From assembly GCA_016748015.1 (NCBI GenBank), contig JAAOMT010000571.1, forward strand, positions 366,875 to 430,874: a stretch of DNA of 64,000 bases. The letters run 5' to 3'. This DNA is from Geosiphon pyriformis (Eukaryota > Glomeromycota > Glomeromycetes > Archaeosporales > Geosiphonaceae). Position 1 is the stretch's first letter, and each line of letters opens with the position of its first letter. The position numbers and the translations under genes were made by a program. Shown piece after piece: positions 1 through 12,196 of the stretch. The notes under the pieces were generated by a model that was given only the letters and a program-made list of their open reading frames with translations, did no database searches and had not been told where the DNA came from.

Positions 1-1896
1 AGTAAACAAAACTATTTAAAAACAGATTATTGTTTCAGGTCTAATAATTTATAATCAAAAAACCAATATAGAAATAATGATTACAAATTCCAAATCTTAA
101 ACTATATTAATAATCTATTATTTAAACAATATTAATATCAGTTACATTTCTTTTAAATGACATAACAGCCAATATACATATCTTCTATTTATTAAGTTTC
201 AACACTCATAATTTATTAACTATTACAGTTACAAATAATTTATTAATCTCAACCAATTTAAATACCACCATAAAATTTAGTTCAAATATTAACTGAAAAT
301 TCAAGACCAAGAATTACATACACATAATAAAATTAGAGATTGGCAATAATTATGTATTAGCTAATTCTTAACTCCTTATACCAGTTATTAAAATTGCACT
401 CAAGAAATTTGGAAAATAAAAATATCTAAAACCTAAATTTTCAGAATTATTTAAGTCTTCTGGCTATATCAGCAGATAATTTATTTAATAATCTAAAAAT
501 TCACTACAATTTACTAATCAACAATATCTCACCAACAATTATTACAGAAAACAAATTACTAGCTACTATTTTTTTATTTAAATTAAAAAATTAATCAAAA
601 ACCCTATTATTTAGTAAAGCCACTTTTAATACCAAACTCATTATTGTTATATATATTAACACTAAAATTAATAATTAATCTATTAAACTTATCTTTAATA
701 GCAGATTAGCAGACAATATTATTACAGAACAATTCATAAACCAATTAAATTACCAAGTTAATTAAGTTGTTAGCACCAAAATTATTACTGTTAATAGAGC
801 AACAAAAACTCTAATTGAAAAAATTAATAACTTTTTTTTTAAAGTTAATAGTATTATTATGCTCATCAAAGTTTTAGTAATAGAAGTCACACAATACTAA
901 GTTTTTATTAGTAATAACAAGCTGTTCAAAATTAATACTATACTTGATTAGAATACTTAAAAGCTCTAATTAACATTTAATAATTAGCATATTCAAGTAT
1001 TTGCCACTTATAGTTATTTCAAAGCTTTTTTAAAAAAACAATCATTGATCAAGCTAGAAAAAAACCTACTTGAAAAGCCTATTAAGTTTTATAAATTAAA
1101 GATAATTACAATAAACTATTATTAATACTCTCCTGAAAAAAAAAGATAAACTCTAAACCATTACTATTATTGAAAAAATAGCCAACAATTGATATGTATT
1201 ATACTCAACTCTAAAACTAAGAAAACAACCACTTTATATCTTACTCAAATACAAAGACTACAAGAAAAAGCTTTTATTTATGAAAGTTTGGATTTTGCCT
1301 AAAAAAAACTATAAAACATGTATCTATTACTACTGTAAAGCATATTACAGAAAATATTTTCAATACTTAAAATAACAGGAAAAGTAGAACAATGAACTAT
1401 GTCTTGCTTACAAAAAAATACTATTCAATAAAAAAATATAGAATAATATTCTTAATCATAAAAAAACATGTGATATATTGTGTTAATACACAATTTTTAT
1501 AAATAATTAAGTAAATAGAAGAATATCTTTTAATACTACATAGAACTATGTATTTTTATGTTTAGATAATTATTCATATAACAAAAATAAAATCTAAAAA
1601 ATAACAAATGCCAAAGTCAAAGGTACTTTATTCAATAAAATTTTAACAATTAAAAATAATTTACCAAAATCTGTTGACACTGTTTTCATTTTAAATTTAA
1701 ACATATTTATTAATATTATGATAATTTAAAACAATTCTATGAACATTACTAAGATTTAATACTCATTTAAGAAGACAAAAGCAGCATTTAGAACAATTAA
1801 ATACAAAATTCTGTAAACATTGCCTAATTTTTAGTGACTTTGAATATTGTAACAATTGTAATATTATTTATAATTCATTATCATATATGATTTATT
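1..1896. other. AT-rich gene-free stretch
   Basis: Very AT-rich sequence with stop codons in all frames. I see no gene, RNA gene or clear repeat here. The stretch ends at the TA target dinucleotide of the Tc1/mariner element. Confidence 0.6.
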
Positions 1897-1898
1897 TA

Positions 1899-3178
1899 CA
1901 GTCTAAAACAAAAAAAATTGGACAAAAAAATGCATCTTATAAGATTTGATCTAGTTTAACCAATTTTGGTTAAATTGTGGTAAGATTAGTTGGAAATAAA
2001 TGCAAAGGTAAGTGGCTATTGACTTATATATTTTTTTTGTGCATTTTATTAATTTTTTTTTAATTCTTATGCGAAAATGACAACATCTAAGCAAGAAATG
2101 TAATAATAAACAGTATTGTATTTTTGGAACCAAGAAATATAAATTGCAGCAGAAATACAAAAGCAAACAAATATACCATATTTTACTATTTACAATATTC
2201 TTAAAAAACTCAAAAAAATCAGGGTGATGGAGCATACAGATGGAAATAGTTGGCCAAAAAAGATTAAAAAAGTTGCTTCACGAGTATTACAATTATACAT
2301 CAAATAGAATTTCTCAATTTCAATAAGAACTTTGACAACAAAGTTGTCAAAAATAAATGTAGAGGTATTCTATAGAACAATTGGAAGGCATTTAGCATTT
2401 TTTGGTTACAAAAAAGATCTTTCTCAAGCCATTCCAATGTTTACTGATAAACATAAAAAGAGACATTTGGAATAAGCTTACCAACACTTGAATAACAATT
2501 GAAACCAAACTGTTTTTACAAATAAAACGGCCTTTTGTTTATTTTGGAACACACTAGAGCATTAATATAGAGATTTACAGTCCACCCATGCTATTTTAAA
2601 AGATCAAACAAAAGTCTTTGCTTGGAGTGGTTTCTATAAAGGAAAAAAAACAAGTTTATTTTGTTTTACTGAAATAATAAATAGTCATTTTTACATAAAA
2701 ATTCTTCATATTCACCTGCCTAAAATTAAAAAAATGCTTGGGCATGGGTGGCAGTTTTAGCAAAACAATAATTCAAAACACAAAAGCAAAGTTTCCCAAG
2801 CCTTTATAGCTACTAATATTAATAATGTTCTTAACTGGTCTGTTAACTTACCTGACTTGAATTCTATTGAAAACTTGTGGGCTATTGTCAAGAATAAAGT
2901 AGAAAAGTGAATGCCTGAAAATTGTAACCAGTTAATATAGTTTATAGAAAAAGAGTGGCAGATGATTTCCAGATCTATCTTTATTGGATTAGTAGGATTA
3001 ATAAAACAGCATTGTAAGATGGTGATTGCAAAGAATATCATATTAATATTCTATTAATTTTTTTTAATAAAATAATGTGCTTTTTATCTTTCTAATGATA
3101 TATTTTTTGTAAAATTTGGTTCATTAAATAAAGCACAATAATTAGTTTTTTGTGTCCAATTTTTTTTGTCTCACACTG
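1899..3178 (+). mobile_element. Tc1/mariner element, full length but dead
   Basis: A 1,280-bp element flanked on both sides by TA (1897-1898 and 3179-3180), the target duplication of Tc1/mariner insertion. The left end (from 1899, starting CAGTCTAAAACA) and the reverse complement of the right end (from 3178, starting CAGTGTGAGACA) match over about 32 bp with about four mismatches, including an identical AAATTGGACA core. The interior carries a + strand transposase full of stops. Ends and flanks are read directly; the family follows from the TA duplication and the transposase C-terminus. Confidence 0.88.
2240..3060 (+). pseudogene. Tc1/mariner DDE transposase relic
   Basis: A broken + strand frame. 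It reads a helix-turn-helix-like start (WPKKIKKVASRVLQLY near 2255), then KTKVFAWSGFYKGKK near 2610, and finally NLPDLNSIENLWAIVKNKV near 2845-2900, which is the Tc1 signature around the third catalytic acid (Glu of SIENLW present). The second catalytic Asp, normally in a QDNN or QDNA motif, is read as QNNN near 2765, and several in-frame stops occur, so it cannot encode an active enzyme. It lies inside the 1899-3178 terminal repeats. The same C-terminal signature recurs at 27.2 kb on the minus strand, so these belong to related subfamilies. Confidence 0.85.
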
Positions 3179-3801
3179 TAATTTTCAAAAAAAAAAAACC
3201 AATTAGTAAATATACTTTAGACTTAGAATTGAAATTTAATTACAATTTAAACTTTAATGATAATAACAATAATGATTTTAATACTGTTCACAATGGCAAT
3301 AATAACAACAATAATTCAAATCTTAATTTCAATCCTAAACAATATATTACACTTCTAGATTTTTGTAAAGAACAAAAACTTAAATAGTTTAATAATAATA
3401 ATAAAAGTATTATGCCAAAATGTGTACATAATATTAACACAAAATTTGATCTCAAATATCTAAGAAAAACTGTTATTAGATTGAAATCTTATTTACATAC
3501 CAGTATAGATTTAAAATTAATATTGAAAATTCTAGCAACAACAATAATGCAATTAGTGTTTAGATCTAGTTTAGCAAAAAAAAGAATTAATATTAAAGAA
3601 AAAATAATTAATGCAAAATATATAAGAAATATTATTACAATACTACAAAACAAATCAGAAAAAACATATACTATTAAACTAAATGAAAATATAACACAGA
3701 CAATATTCCTATTTTTAATAAAAATAGCTTATTTAGTATTAATAAAAACAAAAAAAAAGTTAAGAGAATTAGAAGATTTGGAAAATTTTAATAAAGCTTA
3801 A
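3166..3801 (+). pseudogene. degenerate Asn-rich reading frame, unknown
   Basis: Two open stretches in the same frame (to 3384, then 3412-3801) are separated by a single in-frame TAG at 3385-3387, giving about 210 codons with one stop. The first part is Asn-rich (runs of N and NGN) and the second is Lys/Ile-rich with no domain I recognise. A 129-codon open stretch is unusual in sequence this rich in A and T, where TAA is frequent, so it may be the remnant of a gene. The 5' end overlaps the Tc1 right terminal repeat, so the apparent start is not reliable. It lacks a signal peptide and kexin sites, so I do not link it to the GN-repeat genes. Confidence 0.25.
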
Positions 3802-6800
3802 TATTAAAAGAAAAGAATAATATTATTTATAAAAATAGAAATTATAATAGATAGAAAATGGTTAATAAAAAAGAAACATAGTAAAAAAAGAAATTTCAAA
3901 ATTAAAAAATTTCAAAAAATCTTATATAACACAAATTATGTATATATAGTAAGAGTATTAGAAGCAAAAAAAACATTCAAAATAAAAAACAGTAGTTAAA
4001 GACAAATAATTATTCAATATTTCTTTTTTCAAAAAATAGTTTTCTATAACTTAAAGTAAAATTAAACTCCTATTAATAAAAACATTTATTATTACCTAAA
4101 TCTATGTTCTTATCACTTAATTAAGAAATATTAATCAATTTTATACTATCAACAATCTATGTTAATAAAATTCAATACTTAATTATACTAAACTAATAGC
4201 TTTTAATTACAGTAATTAACAAGATATTAATTTTTTTTTTTTTTTTTATTTTCTTTTATTTTTTTTTATTTTTTCTTTGGTTTTGTTTTTTTTATTATTA
4301 TTAATTAATTAAAAAGATTAAGTACTGAATAATTGATGTTAAAAATAGTTTGATAAAAGACTTATAAAACAAAAGTAAAAAAAATTTAAGAATAGTTTAT
4401 CAGAAAAACATAACTGCCAGAATAATTCAGCCACAACACCAAAAAAAAAATTTACAAAAAAAAAAACTATTAATTAAATCTCTATTTATTATATAAAAAA
4501 CTCAACCAAAATCTTCAAACTTTAAAACTTTTAGAAATTATTATCATTAACAACTATTAAACATTAAATTATAAATTTGTTATTTGTTTTAATACTCTAA
4601 ATAATTATTTGTAATATTGGTAAATTTTTGATTATATTAAACAATTTATCAAAATTAATATTAATTATAATACTTAAAAATACAGTAATATTAATATAAG
4701 CCAAAAATAAAAATTGTTAAATCCAATAAACTAAAATTACATTAAACACTATTTTTTTTATTTAAACTTCTATAATTGTATTTATATTAAACTTAATATT
4801 AAGCAAATTTAAAATTAAATTATTATTTACTATAAAATAATTTAAAACTACTTTATAAAACAGATATTTTAAAATACTATAAACAATATAATTCTTATTA
4901 ATAATAAAACTTTTTATTTTTTTTAATAATAAATAATCAAATATTTAAATTAAAAACTAATTAAAATTTTTAAAACTTAACTGCTTTGTATTTTTTCTGG
5001 CTTTAATTATAACTAATAAAATAATATTAAAACTTAAACTTATATTTGTTAATTGCTAGATATCTATAATTATAGTTATATTAAAATATAATTAATATAT
5101 TAATAATTTATAAATTTTAAACTAAAAATTTAGTAAAGCTGTCTTAATAATTTTAGATGTTATTATTAAAAATTTTAATTATTTTTTGTAATATTATTAA
5201 TACTATTTTGCTGTTAATTTTATTGTTAATAAAAGTTAAAAATTTTTAATAAGTTAATTTATTTTTAAAGTATTTTTTTATACTTTAAATTATTATTATT
5301 ATTAAATTTATAATCAAATGACTAATTCTGTATTAATTATTTTATATAATTATTTTACAGTAAAAGTTAAATTTTTTTACAAAAATTTTTATCTATAAAC
5401 TTTTTTATATGTGATTACTTTGTTGTAAAAATCAATTTTTCTATAAAAAATCTTAATTATAAACTACTTAATTATAAAAAAAATCAAAAAAAATCAAAAA
5501 TATAAAAAATATAAAAAAAATTATTTTCAGTTCAAACTTAAAATTAATTACATATTTATTAAAATTAAGAGTTAATTAAATTTAGAATATTAATTATAAT
5601 TATAAATTTTTGAATAATAATAATTAAAAAAAAGTTTGATTTTTTAAAATAAAATTTTTAAATTAATTTGTAATAGTTAATTATTTGTTAAAAAAATAAT
5701 TTTAAAATAAAATACATTTTATCAAAAAAAAAAGCTTTTTTATACAATTTATTATAATATTATTATATAGTTTACACTTTTTTTTGTTAATATTTTGGTA
5801 AATTAAAAATATATTTTATTAAATTACAAATTATTTTTATAAACTATTAAGTATTTTAATAAATTATTAAATATTTTGTTAAATTTTTAGATATTTTAAT
5901 AAATTATTAAATATTGTATTGTTTAAAATATTGTATAATTTAATTAATACAATTAATTATATTTATATACTATACAAATTAAGTTATTAATTAAATAATA
6001 ATATTTAATAATTTAATAAATAATAAGTAATAATTTAAAATAATAATATATATTAATTAATAATAAAAATTTATAATATAATAATTTTATGCTAATTAAT
6101 AACTTAAATTTTTATTAATAATAATACCAAAAGTTTTAATTTAAATAATCTAAACAACTTTTTTGAGTTAATATTATTATAAATATAAAATCCTATTTTT
6201 TTAAACATAATATTTGTTAAATTACACATAAAATTACATAATATAAGTTATATTAATTTAAAATTTTTAGTTTATGTAAATTTTTTTAAAAAATTAAACA
6301 AATTATCAGTTTTTAACAAAGTAATTTTTTTAAAACATAATTATTTTTTATTATCTGTATTTTTAATATTATATTTTATTTATTTTTATTAATTTGTTTT
6401 TATAGAAAAGTTAATTAAATAATTTATTTATAGTTAAAATATCATAAATAGCTATAATATTTATAAATAAAACAAAAAAAAATATAATTAATTGTTTTTT
6501 TTACTTTTTTTAAATTGTTTTATGTAATTATTTTTGTAAAAAAAATTTTAACAATAAATTAACCAATCTAAAATCCAAGCATTTTTTAAATTTAGTACTT
6601 TTTTTGACTATTTTTATTGAAATTACCACTTAAAATAACAAATAAACTATTATTTACTACTTTAATTATAAAAAATTAATTAAATAAATTTAATTTAAGC
6701 ATATTATTAGTTTAATATTTATATATAAACTAAGAATTAAAAAATTGTTTTTAAACATTAATTTAATAAACAAAAAATATTTAACAATTTTAATAACTTT

Positions 6801-9600
6801 GTAAATATGTTATATTAAATTAATTTTTATAATAATTTTTATTTTAAATTTTATATAAATAAATTTTAAACTAAAAGTAAAATACATGTTTTTTTTATAT
6901 TTATTTTTAATTTATTAAATTTTTTAATTTTGTTTTAATAACTACAAAAATCAGATTGTTTTATTTTTTAAGCTATTTAACAATATTTATTTGTTTTATA
7001 AAATTATTTATTTTTTTAATATTATATGTTACTATTTTTTAAATAAAACTATTTATTAAAAAAAAAAAAAAACAAATTAACATTAATATACAAATAATTT
7101 AATTTAAATAAAACCAATTTTATAAAACTTTTAAATATTAATATATTGGTTTTTAAATTACCAATTATGATAATAAAAATTTTTAAACTATTAATATTTA
7201 AAAATAAAAAATTATTGAAGATATTATATATAAAAAAATAATGTATTTTGGTTATATATAACTATATTCAAATTATTAATTACTATAAAAATTTTAAAAA
7301 CAATAAAAAACAATAAAAAAAAAAGAAACAAACAATAACAAATTTAAATTATGTAAAACTTTAAAAACTTAATCTAATAAAAGTTCTAATAAATATTTAA
7401 AAATACTTAAACAAATTAAACAGAAAAATAATAATTTTTTATTATTTATATTATAATTATAAATACTAAAAAAAATCAATAATTTATTAATATTAAATCT
7501 TTTTATCTTAAGAGAATTTATTTTAAAGTTAAGATAAATATAACTTTTATTATTTTGTTTTATAATTATTATTAGCCAAAAAAACATTATTTATCTTCTT
7601 ATTAAAGTTTGTTTTTATGTTTAAAAAGTTGTTAACAATAATTAAAGATTTGTTTAAAAATATATTTTTTTATTTTTCTAAATATTTAATATTTTTAATT
7701 AATTTTTTTTGTTTTTAACTAATAAAACCATAAATAGACTCTTTTATCATTTTTTTTATTATACAACTACTAAAAGTAATTGTTAGATTTGTCATAAAGA
7801 GGTTTGTGTTATTAAAAATATTAAAAATATTAAAAAATAATAATAATAAAAAACAAAACTTTTTTATTAAAATAATATTCTTTTAAAAATTTAAAAAGTA
7901 CAAAAATTTTTTTTTTTATAATAATAGCAATTAAGTTTTATTAAGTAATAAAAAAATTAAAACATTAAAATTAATATTTTTAATTTGTATTTTTAATTCG
8001 TAAATTAAAATTTTATAATTAAGTATTTTAATATTTTACATAATTATATATATTTTAAAAAATATAATTACTTAAATATTTTTTTAATAATAATAATATA
8101 ATTTATTTTTAATAATTTTTATTGTTTTTTATTTATTATTTTAAAAAATTTATATTTTATTCAATAATAAAATAATATATATATATATTAAATTAATTTA
8201 TTAATTATAATAAACTTTTTTTTTTGAAATTTTTATTTATGATTATAAATAATTTTAAAATTTTAAAATTTATTTTATTAAACTTTGTTATTATTATATA
8301 TTTTTTAGTTGGTTTTAAATTGGATTTTTTGAAATTTAAGTTTGTTATATTGGTTTTATTAATTGGATTTGTTATTAAATTTATTAATACTTTAATTGTT
8401 TTGATTTTAAGTTGTTTAAAGCTTTTTTTATTTTATATATTAAATTAAAAAATAATTGTGTAATAATTAAAAAATTAGTTAAAACTTTTTAAAATAAGAT
8501 AAGTAAATTATATAAGAAATATAATATAATAAATACTAAAATTAGTATTAAATCTAATAAAAATATAAATTTTTTTAATATTATTATTAATAAAAAAGTT
8601 TTTACTTAAATAATAATATTTTAAAAAATCTAAGTTTTTGAAATTAAGTATAATATAAATAATACTGTCAAGTAAATAAATAGTATAATTAATAATAATT
8701 ATATTTTAAATGTTTTTTTATATATAATATATTTTTTAAAATAGGGTTTTCTTTTTAGATTTAATATAATTTAATCTTAATTAAATTAAATAATTAGTTA
8801 CATATAAAAAAATAGAAGTTATAATTATTTATAAAATTTAATAATTTTATATTATAATTATTATACTTTATTAAAAAAATAAAAAAAAATTCTTTATTTT
8901 TTAAAGTAATATTATAATTTTTATTAAAAATACTAAATTATTAAAATTTGTAAAATTTAATTATATAAATTATACTTTTTTGTATTTTTAATAATTAAAA
9001 TTTTTTATATTTAATATAAGTAAAACTTAAATATTTAATATTACATAATTTTTTTTATGCAGTTATAAATAATTTACAATATAATAATTTTAACATATAA
9101 ATATATAAATTTATTTATTTTTGTGTTAATAATATCTGATTTTATATAATAGTATTTAAGAAGTTTTTATTTATATATTTAGATATATTTTTTATTAAAC
9201 ATAATTAATAATATTATAAATATTTTAAACAAAATATTAAATATTGTTAAAAATATTTTATTATAATTTTTAAATGTTTTATCTAATAGTATGGCTATTT
9301 GCATTTTTTTTGTCAAAAATATATTTATTTAAAATTTTTTTGCAAAAATACTATTAAAATTCGAAATAATATTACAAAAAATATATTTTACAATAGTTAT
9401 ACTTAAAATAAATACAATTTTTTTTTGTTTAAATTATAATTAATAAAAAAATTTGGTTTTTTAGCAGTATTACAAAACATTAAAAAAATCAATTTTAGTA
9501 ATAATAGATAAAAGCCTTGATTAAACTTCTGTTTTAATTGTTAACTTTAAAAGCATAAACTGATTAATTTTCAATATTAATTTATAGACAAAAATTTTTA
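3802..9600. other. 5.8-kb AT desert
   Basis: Extreme AT content with long A and T runs and many TTA/TAA strings. Only chance short frames are present (for example 8224-8448, which opens with TTG and is almost all F, I, L and K). No gene, RNA or element is supported. Confidence 0.65.
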
Positions 9601-10320
9601 ACATAATCGACACCTTAAAAATTCAAGCAGAAAAAATGTTGTGCACCGTTGCTTTGCAACCCCCAAGAAAGGTGGCGTCAAGGGAGCGAACGACGTTGCT
9701 CGAAGAAATTTCCACTGACCATCAACAGCCGGCGCGTCCTTCAAAAAGCTCATCAGCAATTAACGCGTGTCCTGTCTCTTTTTACCATGAACTCGCTAAA
9801 CTCAACGTTTTTAACGTGTCTATCAGTCCTATAATTCATTCTCAAGATTACAAGTCTCTCCACAAATAATCCTTCCGTAGGTTCACCTACGGATACCTTT
9901 ACTTCCTCTAAATGACCAAGTGTCAGAAGGTAGGGCCATTCGATATACAGTTTCTCGTTTAAGGGTTTAAGTGTGCATGTCTTGTCTTTTTTATAGGGTT
10001 TCGACATTTTGCCAGTTGATACTATGAATATTATTTATATAATAGTACGTCTTATGAAACTTTTTGACTCAAACCCAGATCTTTACTGCTGATCGGCGCC
10101 AAGCCACTGACGTGACATCTTCACTGTCCATATCTAAATATAATATTGTTTTTAGATTTAGAGCAAATGGCTTAATTAAGCTAAAATATTTTTCGTTTGC
10201 TGTTCCTTTTTTTGACTGTGATAACCAATGTTTAGCGTGACATGTGCTGATTTGCCCGTAAATCACGCCATTCACTGGAAATAAAAGTGATCGGTGGATC
10301 AATAAATAAAAAATTGAACA
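9600..10320. other. higher-GC island in the AT desert
   Basis: Base composition shifts abruptly near 9600 to much higher GC, with stretches such as cggcgcgtcc and ggcgtcaagg. It contains an 18S rRNA 3' end on the minus strand. Small overlapping frames (9636-9869, 9753-10007, 10069-10302) look like translations of rDNA-derived or non-coding sequence. The rest of the island is not recognised; it may be diverged ITS or other inserted DNA. Confidence 0.5.
9868..9921 (-). pseudogene. 18S rRNA 3'-end fragment
   Basis: Read on the minus strand, this holds the conserved end of the small-subunit rRNA: the CTTGGTCATTTAGAGGAAGT block (the binding site of the widely used ITS1-F primer), then the TCCGTAGGTGAACCT helix-45 end and GGAAGGAT. 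Compared with the conserved fungal sequence, about a dozen bases between GTAAA and TCCGTAGG (the GTCGTAACAAGG part) are missing or altered, and AACCTGC reads AACCTAC. The preceding bases do not continue as a clear 18S gene. It is therefore a truncated, diverged rDNA copy and not a working rRNA gene. Confidence 0.72.
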
Positions 10321-12046
10321 GCGAGAACTAACACAAGTTTTGATCCTTTGGGGGATGAAAGTTTATTTTATAAATTGGCTTATTTCTGAATATCCAAAAA
10401 CTTTTACTATGAAGAATAGCTCTTTCTGATTTTTTTCAATAATGATCTGATAGTTTGATCAGAAGCGAGAAATTCTGTTTTACTTTTAAATATTTAAATA
10501 TTATTTGGATTTAATTTTGTGGTTCAAGATTAATTTTAGGATCTTAATAATATTCTTTACAATTTGGAGAAGTTAAGTGTTAAGAAAATAAGATTTTTTT
10601 GATTAAACTTTATTCGGGAATTAGGGGTTGAATCGATTTTTTTAATAATTGTTATCATTTGACTTGTGGGAAGAATATTCTAGTGAATTTCTGAATTGTT
10701 CCTGATTGAATAAATTCTTTATTTTGTGATTTCCAAAATGTAGTATCACTCAGTTAGATAAATTTATGAAAACAAAGATATTGTTATTCAGATATCAGTT
10801 GATGCAGGGGCTTTGGGCTTAGACATTATTTTTATCCCAATCTATACTGTATATATGGTTGTGCAAGAATTAAAGTTGGACAATTCTATTGCTATTGTGT
10901 CGTGATTCTTCATCATATATAAGGAGAGTAAAAGGTAAAAGTTAACGTTAATTCTAGCAAAGCCATTTCCTAAATTAGAAACTAATTAAAAGTTGTAAAT
11001 GAAAATTTTTTAAAAAAAGTCGATTTCATAACAACGTGCTTTGTCCAGTTCTTAAGGAAAAAAACCTGTACAAAATTAGTCCCCAGTCATTAATTGCATC
11101 AAAACTATGGCCAAAATTGGTAAAGGCTGTATACTGCATGATCTGTTATGGAAGAAGTCAATCGAAAAATTTAAATTAATAAACATCCCTAACAATCAAA
11201 ATCTCATTTTTTAAATAAAGCCCATGTAACTTTACTCGACTAGGAGTACCTGCATTTAAATGCAGAAACTCTTCCCCTGTTTTTTTTTTACTGCATATTT
11301 CCTTGAAATCCAGAAGTGTTGGTTTCAAAGCCACATCTTTTTATCCTCTTTCATCTTTTTGGGTTTTTATGAGCAACGGCGAGTACAATTAGCTTGTGAA
11401 CTATGAGAAGTTTTGTGGACTTCAGCATGTTGGAAATTTCTTTTTTTCAGGCTGAGCTTTGACGCACGAAAAATTTACTTAAAATGGTAATCAGGCATTC
11501 AATAATTTGAAATTGCCAATTAGAAAGATTGAAATTTCATCAGTCGGTGTTACGATAAATTAATGATGGATTATAAGAATTTTCATTGTGTTAATTGATA
11601 ACATAGGGCAAAACCATCTCTTAAAATAGATGGACTATGTCATTAAAAATATCATTCTTCTTTGAAATCATCTATGAACCAAACTGATGGTACAGCAAAA
11701 AAAATCAGGGGTTTTTTAGTTGGAAATTTCAAAGATCAATGGTTAGAAAAAGCCTCATAATATCTTTTTTTGCTTATTTAGGCAAACCTTAAGGCGCTTG
11801 TTGCATAAGACCTTGTTCCACTGTTGTTTTAATTATAATATTCTTGTTTCCAGTTTGGAGATTTGTAAAATATCCTAAAGTTGAGTGAATCAAATGCATT
11901 AAAAACAGGTTCCCAAAATTGTGTGAAACAGTTTGATTTCTAAAAACCAAATTTAGAATCGATTTTTAATAACCATTTTAATTGTGATCTAATAAATTCA
12001 CCAGTCCCTCACAAATTTGGGAAGAGGGCGGTGCAGATAAAAGGAT
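10321..12046. other. intergenic region upstream of GN gene A
   Basis: No coding frame is supported. The sequence is less AT-extreme than the desert and probably holds the promoter of the gene starting at 12197. Confidence 0.45.
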
Positions 12047-12054
12047 TATAAAAA
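12047..12054 (+). promoter_or_regulatory. TATA box of GN gene A
   Basis: TATAAAAA followed by GGGGAGG, 143 nt upstream of the ATG at 12197. Strong TATA boxes also precede the other GN-repeat genes, which fits highly expressed or induced genes. Confidence 0.6.
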
Positions 12055-12196
12055 GGGGAGGTTGGTCAACTCATTAATGTTTTTCTCACCCATCGAATTA
12101 CCACTTTTCGTTTTATAAAATTAAAAAAGTTGCTTTCTGTTCTTCAAGCGACCTCCAGACGTAAAAATCAAAATTTTTTTTAATAACCAATAAAAA

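Noticed and set aside
8224-8448. Hydrophobic 74-residue membrane protein
   Set aside because: It opens with TTG and its F/I/L/K content is what AT-desert sequence produces.
9636-10302. Small proteins in the GC island
   Set aside because: Two overlap the rDNA-like sequence, and TLGHLEEVK is the usual false translation of the 18S end. The third has no recognisable feature.
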